DNA of 8,889 nt from Bacteroidales bacterium UBA1733. GTDB lineage: Bacteria; Bacteroidota; Bacteroidia; Bacteroidales; UBA3663. The translations under genes and the position numbers were made by a program. This document shows positions 1-6,200 of this stretch, piece by piece; the first letter of the stretch is position 1, and each line of letters starts with the position of its first letter. The notes under the pieces are model-generated. The model was given only the letters and a program-made list of their open reading frames with translations, had not been told where the DNA came from and did no database searches. The stretch lies in assembly GCA_002315795.1 (NCBI GenBank), contig DCIF01000033.1, forward strand, positions 1-8,889. The letters run 5' to 3'.

Positions 1-725
1 ACGTTGTCAAGGCAGAGAAGAATGTCCTGGTATTGAGCTACCTCTCGGCTGATGGCGAGGAGGGTTATCCAGGCAATCTCAAGGTTGAGATGACCTATAC
101 TCTCACTGAGGACAATGCTCTCCAGATTGAGTATAAAGCTACAACCGACAAGAAGACCATCGTAAACCTCACCAACCATAGCTTCTTCAACCTCGAAGGT
201 GCTCAGGAGGTAACTCCAACTGTTTACGATCACGTCCTCACGATGAACTGCAATCAGTACATCCCAGTACAGGATGCTGCTGCTATCCCTACCGGTGAAC
301 GTGCAAGCGTGGAGGGTACTCCATTCGACTTCCGCACTCCACACACCATTGGCGAGCGCATCGACTGTGACGATACTCAGATCCAATACGGCTTCGGTTA
401 TGACCACTGCTACTGTGTCAACCAGGAGAGCGAGGATCAGCGTGGCATGAAGGGCCTCAAGCTCGTAGCTACCGTTGAGTCTCCAAAGACTGGACGCACT
501 ATGAAGGCTTACACTAACGAGCCTGGTATGCAGCTCTACACCGGCAACTTCCTCAACGGCAGCTTCAAGGGCGCTCAGGGTCACGTCTTCCCACGTCGCT
601 CAGCTCTCTGCCTCGAGTCACAGAAGCACCCAGACTCAATCAACCAGCCAAACTTCGAGTCTCCTATCCTCTGCCCTGGTGAGGAGTACTACTCTGTCTG
701 CGTTTACGAGTTCGGAGTAAAGTAA
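1..725 (+). CDS. galM: Aldose 1-epimerase (galactose mutarotase), 5'-truncated by window edge
   Basis: Interconverts the alpha and beta anomers of galactose and other aldoses, supplying alpha-D-galactose to galactokinase. The frame is open from the left edge (first full codon at base 3), so the TTG at 33 is internal and the true start lies outside; 240 residues are visible. Family landmarks are in order: SADGEEGYPGN near the edge, then TNHSFFNLEG with the catalytic His codon at 177-179, YDHCY with the substrate-binding Asp codon at 402-404, EPGMQLYTGN, and LCLESQKHPDS with the catalytic-base Glu codon at 615-617. The earlier conserved His (in the HGG region of the family) would lie off the left edge. 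It ends at TAA 723-725. galK lies about 500 bp downstream on the same strand, agreeing with a galactose-use role. The identification is secure; only the start is missing. Confidence 0.95.
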   Translation, partial: VVKAEKNVLVLSYLSADGEEGYPGNLKVEMTYTLTEDNALQIEYKATTDKKTIVNLTNHSFFNLEGAQEVTPTVYDHVLTMNCNQYIPVQDAAAIPTGERASVEGTPFDFRTPHTIGERIDCDDTQIQYGFGYDHCYCVNQESEDQRGMKGLKLVATVESPKTGRTMKAYTNEPGMQLYTGNFLNGSFKGAQGHVFPRRSALCLESQKHPDSINQPNFESPILCPGEEYYSVCVYEFGVK

Positions 726-730
726 TGGAG

Positions 731-880
731 CTTAAGGGAAACTAAGAGATCTGAAGGGATTTTAAGAGACGATAGTATCGGCTGCTTAAATCTTTGTAAT
801 AACGAATTTTGGACCACCGATGGCAACGTCCTTTAAGATCCCTTAAGATCCCCAAAAATCTCTTATAATCCCTAAGAAGA
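731..880. repeat. Two inverted blocks of a degenerate 10-bp tandem repeat
   Basis: Left block 731-770 reads in exact 10-base register as CTTAAGGGAA, ACTAAGAGAT, CTGAAGGGAT, TTTAAGAGAC. Right block 831-880 reads CTTTAAGATC, CCTTAAGATC, CCCAAAAATC, TCTTATAATC, CCTAAGAAGA. Reverse-complemented, the right block gives the same consensus as the left, roughly GATYTTAAGR. The blocks lie exactly 100 bp apart in register and face each other around about 60 bp of non-repetitive sequence. Bases 756-769 and 859-872 are complementary over 14 positions with one mismatch, and 731-739 is perfectly complementary to 839-847, so a transcript could fold into a long imperfect stem. An 11-bp palindrome (CGATAGTATCG, 770-780) abuts the left block. 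Function is unknown. Confidence 0.7.
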
Positions 881-913
881 ATAATTTCAACAATAATTAA
901 TAAATTACTAACA

Positions 914-1036
914 ATGGCAAAGTCAGAAAAGAAGCGCAAGAAGGTTTTCGGCTTCCACACCCCTTTCAACAAGGCATCTAAGGTGCAGGAGGCTAACGCT
1001 GCCGCTATGGCCGCTTATCTTGCAAAGAAGGACTAA
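914..1036 (+). CDS. Small basic protein of 40 residues, unrecognised
   Basis: An ATG at 914 opens 40 codons ending at TAA 1034-1036. The N-terminal half is strongly basic (MAKSEKKRKKVFGFHTPFNK) and the C-terminal half is alanine-rich and probably helical (roughly QEANAAAMAAYLAKK). No membrane segment or signal peptide is evident. Support for real coding: the start follows an A/T-rich leader like those of the neighbouring genes; codons are the ones seen in well-expressed genes nearby (AAG, TTC, AAC, GCT); and a hairpin and a clear terminator follow within about 120 bp, as if closing a unit. No convincing TTTG-N20-TAnnTTTG promoter is visible upstream; transcription could come from galM. I do not recognise a family. 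The basic N-terminus would fit an RNA- or ribosome-associated peptide, but that is only inference. It sits between galM and galK without obvious galactose logic. Confidence 0.6.
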   Translation: MAKSEKKRKKVFGFHTPFNKASKVQEANAAAMAAYLAKKD

Positions 1037-1045
1037 TTAATCATG

Positions 1046-1068
1046 AGGTTTCGGCCTCACCGAGACCT
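1046..1068 (+). other. Hairpin just after the small ORF
   Basis: AGGTTTCGG (1046-1054) pairs with CCGAGACCT (1060-1068): nine pairs including one G-U, with the five-base loop CCTCA. It begins ten bases after the stop of the 40-residue ORF. No T-run follows, so it is not a canonical terminator; it could protect the 3' end of the small transcript. A competing shorter fold TGAGG/CCTCA is also possible. Confidence 0.45.
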
Positions 1069-1084
1069 TAAAGAAATTAGTAGC

Positions 1085-1153
1085 TAAAGAGTTAAAAAGT
1101 GAAAGTAATCTCCTAACAGACATTATTTACTTTTTAGCTCTTTACGCTTTTTT
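1085..1153 (+). terminator. Rho-independent terminator upstream of galK
   Basis: The left arm 1085-1109 (starting TAAAGAGTTAAAAAGT) pairs with the right arm 1122-1144 (ending ACTTTTTAGCTCTTTA) through about 22 pairs with two one-base bulges and one G-U pair. A loop of about 12 bases separates them, and a six-T run follows at 1148-1153. The stem is long but AT-rich. It would end transcription arriving from galM and the small ORF, so galK probably needs its own promoter in 1154-1231. Confidence 0.75.
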
Positions 1154-1231
1154 CGAATCCTTAGAAGGCTCATACCACGCTTACCCTGCTATTCTTTTGA
1201 CCTTACCATAAACACAAAACCTATCACATCC

Positions 1232-2386
1232 ATGGACGTTCAAGTAATCCGCGAGAAATTCGCAAAGCACCTCAATGGTGAACCAACTGCAGTCTATGCC
1301 TCTCCTGGCCGTATCAACCTCATTGGCGAACACACCGACTACAATGGAGGTTTCGTATTCCCTGGTGCTGTAGAACAGGGCATGATGGCAGCAATCCGTC
1401 CTAACGGGACACGCACAATCAAGGCTTATTCAATTGACCTAAAGGACTATGACGAGTTTTCGCTCGACGATCCTAAGGGTCCACATGCCAGCCACTTCCG
1501 TTACGTCTATGGCGTAGCTAAGGAGATGGAGAAGCGTGGTGTGGAGGTCATGGGATTCGACTGTGCTTTTGCTGGTGATGTACCTCTCGGTGCAGGCATG
1601 TCCTCTTCTGCAGCTCTTGAAAGCTGTTTCGCATACGCTATCAACGACCTCTTCGGTGACAACAAAGTAAGCAAGATGGAACTGGCTAAGGCTGGTCAGG
1701 CTACTGAGCACAATTATATTGGTGTGAACTGTGGTATCATGGATCAGTTTGCTTCGGTTCATGGCAAAAAGGGCTGTCTGATGCGTCTCGATTGCCAGAG
1801 CGGTGAGTTCCAATACTTCCCATGGGAACCAAAGGGCTATCGTCTGGTGCTGATCAACTCTTGCGTCAAGCATGAGCTTGTAGGTTCGCCTTACAATGAC
1901 CGTCGCAAGAGCTGCGAGAATGTCGTTGCTGCTATCAATGCAAAGTTCGGCATTAACGCAGAGACTTTACGCGACTGCACTTGGGAGCAGATCGAAGCTG
2001 TGAAGCCAGAATGTAATCCTGTTGACATCCAGCGTGCCAACTTCGTTATGGGCGAAAAAGACCGCGTTCTGGCTGTCTGTGATGCTCTTGAAAAGGGCGA
2101 TTACGAGACAGTTGGACAGAAGATGTTCGAGACACACCAGGGTCTCAGCAAGGACTATGAGGTAAGCTGTGAGGAGCTCGATTTCCTCAACGATATTGCC
2201 TTTGACTGTGGCGTGACTGGCTCACGCATCATGGGCGGCGGCTTCGGAGGCTGTACCATCAACCTCGTCAAGAACGACCTCTATGAGCTCTTCACCACCA
2301 ATGTGGTTGAGAAGTTCGAAGCTAAGTATGGCAAGAAGCCAATCGTCATCCCTGTGGTGATTGGCGATGGAGCAAGAAAGGTTTAA
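1232..2386 (+). CDS. galK: Galactokinase
   Basis: Phosphorylates alpha-D-galactose with ATP to galactose 1-phosphate, the committed step of the Leloir pathway; cytoplasmic GHMP-family kinase. All three family motifs are present in its 384 residues: GRINLIGEHTDYNGG (26-40, galactokinase signature, Arg27 near the phosphate), the ATP-binding loop PLGAGMSSSAALE (118-130), and the C-terminal glycine motif MGGGFGG (334-340). The catalytic-base Asp is Asp171 in GIMDQFAS. Length matches the usual 380-390. The ATG at 1232 places the signature at the usual distance and has no competing upstream start. No typical promoter is clear between the terminator at 1153 and the start; a TA-N4-TTTG at 1190-1199 has the wrong internal spacing. 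truA begins about five bases after the stop, so the two are probably co-transcribed. Confidence 0.97.
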   Translation: MDVQVIREKFAKHLNGEPTAVYASPGRINLIGEHTDYNGGFVFPGAVEQGMMAAIRPNGTRTIKAYSIDLKDYDEFSLDDPKGPHASHFRYVYGVAKEMEKRGVEVMGFDCAFAGDVPLGAGMSSSAALESCFAYAINDLFGDNKVSKMELAKAGQATEHNYIGVNCGIMDQFASVHGKKGCLMRLDCQSGEFQYFPWEPKGYRLVLINSCVKHELVGSPYNDRRKSCENVVAAINAKFGINAETLRDCTWEQIEAVKPECNPVDIQRANFVMGEKDRVLAVCDALEKGDYETVGQKMFETHQGLSKDYEVSCEELDFLNDIAFDCGVTGSRIMGGGFGGCTINLVKNDLYELFTTNVVEKFEAKYGKKPIVIPVVIGDGARKV

Positions 2387-2390
2387 TATT

Positions 2391-3194
2391 TTGAGATTTT
2401 TTATTTTTTTACAGTACGACGGTACAGCATATCATGGATGGCAGACGCAGCCGGATGCTGTGAGCGTACAGGAAACCATCGAACAGAATCTCTCGCTGCT
2501 CTTGCGGCGAGAGATCTTCATCGTAGGTGCTGGTCGCACGGATGCAGGCGTACACTCACGTCACATGGCTGCTCATTTTGAGTACGACGGCTTTGATGCA
2601 GCAGCAGCATTTGATGCAGAGACCTATAGTATTGGAAATCGTGCAGCCCTCGATGAGAAGCTCAGAGTGCTCACCTTCAAGCTAAATGGTCTGCTTCCTC
2701 CTGATATTTCTATCGACAGCATTGTACCCGTCAAGGCCGATGCGCATGCACGTTTCAGTGCCATCAGTCGAACCTATAAATATTACATCACAACACAGAA
2801 GACGCCTTTTGACCGATACTTCTCAACCCGTATCTATTTCGATCTGGATGTAGAGCAGATGAACGAAGCGTGCCAGAAACTCTTCCTCTACAGTGACTTC
2901 ACCTCGTTTGCCAAACTGCATACCGATGTGAAGACACACATCTGTAAGATCATGGAGGCGCACTGGCAGAAAGAGGGTCCGCACTATGTCTTCACCATCA
3001 AGGCCGACCGCTTCCTGCGCAATATGGTACGAGCCATCGTAGGCACCATGATGCAGGTGGGAAAGCATAAAATAACCGTCGATGAATTCTGTCAGATCAT
3101 AGAGCGTCAGAACCGCTGTCAGGCTGGAGATTCGGTACCGGCTCAGGCTCTTTTCCTCGAAGATGTGGGTTATCCTGACGATATTTTCATGTAA
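2391..3194 (+). CDS. truA: tRNA pseudouridine(38-40) synthase TruA, probable TTG start
   Basis: Converts uridines 38-40 of the tRNA anticodon arm to pseudouridine. From the TTG at 2391 the protein is 267 residues and opens MRFFIFLQYDGTAYHGWQ, the usual TruA N-terminus; this start lies five bases after the galK stop. An in-frame ATG at 2367 and a TTG at 2361 would add 8 or 10 residues and overlap galK by about 20 bases; they lack family resemblance in the added part. The catalytic Asp is Asp51 in GAGRTDAGVHSR. Other conserved parts are ARFSAISRTYKYY (120-132) and FLRNMVRAIVGTMMQVG (208-224). Between HFEYD and LNGLLPPDIS there is an Ala-rich stretch (about 68-90) that makes this loop some 20 residues longer than in E. 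coli TruA as I recall it. The identity is secure; the start is less so. Confidence 0.93.
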   Translation: MRFFIFLQYDGTAYHGWQTQPDAVSVQETIEQNLSLLLRREIFIVGAGRTDAGVHSRHMAAHFEYDGFDAAAAFDAETYSIGNRAALDEKLRVLTFKLNGLLPPDISIDSIVPVKADAHARFSAISRTYKYYITTQKTPFDRYFSTRIYFDLDVEQMNEACQKLFLYSDFTSFAKLHTDVKTHICKIMEAHWQKEGPHYVFTIKADRFLRNMVRAIVGTMMQVGKHKITVDEFCQIIERQNRCQAGDSVPAQALFLEDVGYPDDIFM

Positions 3195-3219
3195 AAAACT
3201 CCATATTGCCGTATAATTT

Positions 3220-3238
3220 CTATTATTTCTAATAATAG
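3220..3238. promoter_or_regulatory. AT-rich palindrome abutting the lepA -33 element (possible operator)
   Basis: CTATTATT (3220-3227) and AATAATAG (3231-3238) are perfect reverse complements around TCT. The palindrome ends one base before the TTTG at 3239-3242, a place where a dimeric regulator would touch RNA polymerase. It could equally be a weak RNA hairpin behind truA. No regulator is identified. Confidence 0.4.
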
Positions 3239-3270
3239 TTTGCAAAAACGAAAAAAAGTGTGTATCTTCG
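3239..3270 (+). promoter_or_regulatory. Bacteroidota-type promoter for lepA
   Basis: TTTG at 3239-3242 is followed after exactly 20 bases by TATCTTCG at 3263-3270, one mismatch from the TAnnTTTG -7 consensus recognised by the Bacteroidota primary sigma factor. The start of transcription is expected around 3276-3279, giving a leader of about 22-25 bases before the lepA ATG, without a Shine-Dalgarno sequence. Confidence 0.65.
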
Positions 3271-3300
3271 CGTCGGCGAACTACGCACTTTTTATTTTAT
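3253..3300 (+). terminator. Terminator-like hairpin between truA and lepA, overlapping the promoter
   Basis: AAAAAGTGTGTA (3253-3264) pairs with TACGCACTTTTT (3282-3293) with one G-U pair, and inside it TTCGC (3267-3271) pairs with GCGAA (3276-3280) around GTCG. The A-run on the left and the T-rich sequence on the right (3289-3300) give it the shape of a bidirectional intrinsic terminator. Transcripts from truA would contain the whole stem; transcripts starting at the lepA promoter would lack the left arm. Confidence 0.55.
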
Positions 3301-5142
3301 ATGAAAAATATACGCAACTTCTGTATCATCGCCCATATTGACCACGGCAAATCCACACTGGCAGACCGTCTGCTGGAGTGCACCAAGACTGTAGCCGAGC
3401 GTGATATGCAGGCGCAAATTCTTGACAATATGGATCTGGAGCGCGAGCGTGGCATCACCATCAAGAGCCATGCCATCCAGATGGACTATCAATATACCCC
3501 CCGTGAACTGAACGAAGAGGAACAGGTAATGCACGTAGGCCAGCAGCAGTCTGCTGGTATGTATGTGCTCAACCTAATCGATACGCCAGGTCATGTGGAT
3601 TTCTCTTATGAAGTGTCACGTTCCATCGCTGCGTGCGAAGGAGCGCTATTGATCGTTGACGGCACTCAAGGCATTCAGGCACAGACCATCTCGAATCTTT
3701 ACATGGCAATCGATCACGGACTGGAGATCATCCCTGTCATCAACAAGTGTGACCTCGATTCTGCCATGCCAGAGCTCGTGGAAGACGAGATCATCGAGCT
3801 ACTGGGATGTGACCGTTCTGAGATTCTGAGAGCCAGCGGAAAGACCGGAATGGGCGTACCTGAGATCCTCGAAGCCATTGTGGAGCGTGTTCCTGCTCCG
3901 GTTGGCGATCCAGAGGCTCCGCTGCAGGCTTTAATCTTCGACTCGGTGTTCAATTCCTACAAGGGCGTCATCGGCTATTTCAAGATCGTCAATGGCTCGC
4001 TCAAGAAAGGCGACAAGGTCAAGTTTGTTAACACAGGTTCGGAGTATGATGCTGATGAAGTAGGTATCCTCCGCATGGACATGGAGGCACGTCCTGAGGT
4101 GGGCTGCGGCAACGTAGGTTACATCTGTTCAGGCATCAAGACCTCAACCGAAGTGAAGGTAGGCGATACCATCACCCACCAGGCACGTCCCTGTGACAAG
4201 GCCATCGCGGGCTTTGAGGAAGTCAAGCCAATGGTCTTCGCAGGTGTCTATCCTATCGATCCTGAAGATTATGAAGACCTCCGTGCCTCGCTCGAGAAAC
4301 TGCAGCTCAATGACGCTTCGCTCTCATTCTTCCCAGAGTCCTCGCTGGCACTCGGCTTCGGTTTTCGCTGCGGATTCCTCGGATTACTGCATATGGAGAT
4401 TATCCAGGAGCGCCTCGGCCGTGAGTTCAACATGGACGTCATCACTACCGTGCCAAACGTATCTTATAAGGTGTTCGACAAGCACGGCGTCGAGAATGAG
4501 ATCCACAACCCATCGGGCATGCCAGATATCATGACCATCGAGCACATCGAGGAGCCTTACATCCGTGCCACCATCATCACGCAGACCGAGTATATCGGTG
4601 GTATCATGAAGCTCTGTCTCGATAAGCGCGGCATCCTCGTAGAGCAGAAATATATCTCGGGCAACCGTGTGGAGATCTACTTTGACCTGCCACTCGGCGA
4701 GATCGTGATCGACTTCTACGACAAGCTCAAGAGCATCTCTAAGGGTTACGCCTCGTTCGATTATTACATCCACGACTTCCGTCCTTCCAAACTCATCAAG
4801 CTTGATATCTTGCTCAATGGCGAACAGGTCGATGCCCTCTCTACCCTCACCCACGTCGATAATGCCGAGCGCTTTGGCCGACGCATGTGCGAAAAATTGA
4901 AGGAGCTCATCCCACGACAGCAGTTCGACGTGGCCGTGCAGGCAGCTATCGGCGCCAAGATCATTGCACGTGAGACCATTAAGCAGGTGCGCAAGGACGT
5001 GACTGCCAAGTGCTATGGTGGTGACGTCTCGCGTAAGCGCAAGCTGCTCGAAGCGCAAAAGCGTGGTAAGAAACGCATGAAGCAGATTGGCAAGGTTGAG
5101 GTACCACAGACAGCGTTCCTTGCTGTACTGAAGCTGGATTAA
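3301..5142 (+). CDS. lepA: Elongation factor 4 (LepA) GTPase
   Basis: Ribosome-bound translational GTPase related to EF-G, involved in initiation/back-translocation and 30S biogenesis. The G motifs are intact: AHIDHGKST (11-19), RGITIK (50-55), DTPGH (94-98, with the catalytic His98), NKCD (148-151), and a SGKTG form of the G5 motif. The LepA-specific C-terminal domain is complete, with the conserved [20 protein letters not shown] and a lysine-rich tail. The length of 613 exceeds the usual 595-600. Most of the excess lies between RGITIK and DTPGH (about residues 64-87, rich in Glu and Gln), roughly 16 residues more than E. coli LepA as I recall it. The ATG at 3301 gives the standard [19 protein letters not shown] start. 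It has its own promoter, and the methyltransferase gene follows after 36 bases, so the downstream genes may be co-transcribed. Confidence 0.98.
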   Translation: MKNIRNFCIIAHIDHGKSTLADRLLECTKTVAERDMQAQILDNMDLERERGITIKSHAIQMDYQYTPRELNEEEQVMHVGQQQSAGMYVLNLIDTPGHVDFSYEVSRSIAACEGALLIVDGTQGIQAQTISNLYMAIDHGLEIIPVINKCDLDSAMPELVEDEIIELLGCDRSEILRASGKTGMGVPEILEAIVERVPAPVGDPEAPLQALIFDSVFNSYKGVIGYFKIVNGSLKKGDKVKFVNTGSEYDADEVGILRMDMEARPEVGCGNVGYICSGIKTSTEVKVGDTITHQARPCDKAIAGFEEVKPMVFAGVYPIDPEDYEDLRASLEKLQLNDASLSFFPESSLALGFGFRCGFLGLLHMEIIQERLGREFNMDVITTVPNVSYKVFDKHGVENEIHNPSGMPDIMTIEHIEEPYIRATIITQTEYIGGIMKLCLDKRGILVEQKYISGNRVEIYFDLPLGEIVIDFYDKLKSISKGYASFDYYIHDFRPSKLIKLDILLNGEQVDALSTLTHVDNAERFGRRMCEKLKELIPRQQFDVAVQAAIGAKIIARETIKQVRKDVTAKCYGGDVSRKRKLLEAQKRGKKRMKQIGKVEVPQTAFLAVLKLD

Positions 5143-5178
5143 AACCCACACAGCAACAATTCCTCACTTCTCACACAA

Positions 5179-6159
5179 ATGATCCGTCATAGAGCCCAAC
5201 GCAATCAGACCCTGACGCTCAGCGATGCTGAGCGCCATGAACTGTCGGCTCAGCTGATCTATTTGAAGGAGCAGGCTTCCGTTGAAGCCATCACCGACCG
5301 TGTGCTGTGTCAGGATATAATCAAGGCCCTGCCATTCATGCCTCAAGGGTGTGCAGATCTGCTCATCATCGATCCACCTTACAACCACAGCATCTCGTTC
5401 GGCTGGAGCACGTTCCGGAAGCAGGCAAGCCAGCAGTATGAAGCCTATCTGCGCAGCTGGCTGCCACAGGCCGTGAAGCTCCTGAAGCCTAACGGTTCGA
5501 TCTACGTCTGTGCTGACTGGCATTCATCGGCCAGCGTGCAGAGTGTGCTCGAGGAGTGTGGCATCACGCTGCTGAACCGTATCACGTGGCAGCGCGAGAA
5601 AGGTCGTGGTGCCTCTCGCAACTGGAAGAATGCCATGGAGGATATCTGGTTCGGCGTCTGCAATCCCAAGGATTACTATTTTGACGTTGATTCGGTTAAG
5701 ATCCGCCGTCATGTCATAGCCCCCTATCGTCAGGACGGCAAGCCTAAAGACTGGCAGCAGGACGAGAGTGGCGATAAGGTGCGTGAGACGTGTCCGCCCA
5801 ACTACTGGACCGACTGCGACCCCACCAATGCCATGGACGATCTGGTGGTGCCGTTCTGGTCGATGCCTGAGAATACCGACCACCCCACACAGAAGCCCGA
5901 GAAGCTCATTGCAAAGCTCGTACTGGCCTCTTGTCCAGTGGGGGGGCTGGTGATCGACCCCTTCCTCGGCAGTGGCACCACGGGCGTCGTAGCGCGTAAA
6001 TTAGGCCGTTCGTTCTGCGGCATCGAACTCAATCCCGAATATGCCTGCTGGGCGCTCAAGCGACTGGAGAAAGCCGGGATTGACAAGCGCATCCAGGGTT
6101 ATGAAGACGGCGTCTTCTGGCAGCGCAATGAAGGCAAGGACCTCAAGAGAAAGAAATAA
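5179..6159 (+). CDS. Orphan beta-class DNA methyltransferase (N6-adenine likely)
   Basis: Transfers a methyl group from S-adenosylmethionine to an exocyclic amino group in DNA. The catalytic motif IV is DPPY (65-68 in LLIIDPPYN); a variable stretch likely to hold target recognition follows (about 140-230), then motif X HPTQKPEKLI (235-244) and motif I DPFLGSGTT (260-268), with Glu283 in GIELNPEYA after it. The order IV - recognition - X - I defines the beta class (N6_N4_Mtase family); DPPY rather than SPPY favours adenine. At 326 residues it is a normal length. No restriction endonuclease, specificity subunit or other phage gene is nearby, so it looks solitary. Start: the first ATG of the frame, 36 bases after lepA, with an A/C-rich leader. 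A G7 run lies at 5940-5946, just upstream of motif I. The target site cannot be told from sequence. Confidence 0.92.
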   Translation: MIRHRAQRNQTLTLSDAERHELSAQLIYLKEQASVEAITDRVLCQDIIKALPFMPQGCADLLIIDPPYNHSISFGWSTFRKQASQQYEAYLRSWLPQAVKLLKPNGSIYVCADWHSSASVQSVLEECGITLLNRITWQREKGRGASRNWKNAMEDIWFGVCNPKDYYFDVDSVKIRRHVIAPYRQDGKPKDWQQDESGDKVRETCPPNYWTDCDPTNAMDDLVVPFWSMPENTDHPTQKPEKLIAKLVLASCPVGGLVIDPFLGSGTTGVVARKLGRSFCGIELNPEYACWALKRLEKAGIDKRIQGYEDGVFWQRNEGKDLKRKK

Positions 6160-6200
6160 ACATCAACCGACAATCATAAATTACCAATAAATATTATTCT

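Noticed and set aside
742..972. Minus-strand 76-codon ORF opposite the 10-bp repeats and the small ORF
   Set aside because: Its sequence is largely the translation of the decamer repeats (alternating RD/KR/LG patterns), and it overlaps the better-supported + strand ORF.
1190..1199. galK promoter -7 element at TATTCTTTTG
   Set aside because: The internal spacing is four bases rather than two, and no TTTG lies at the proper distance upstream.
4384..5151. Minus-strand 255-codon ORF inside lepA
   Set aside because: It is the antisense of a fully conserved lepA C-terminal region, and its composition resembles reverse translation of lepA codons.
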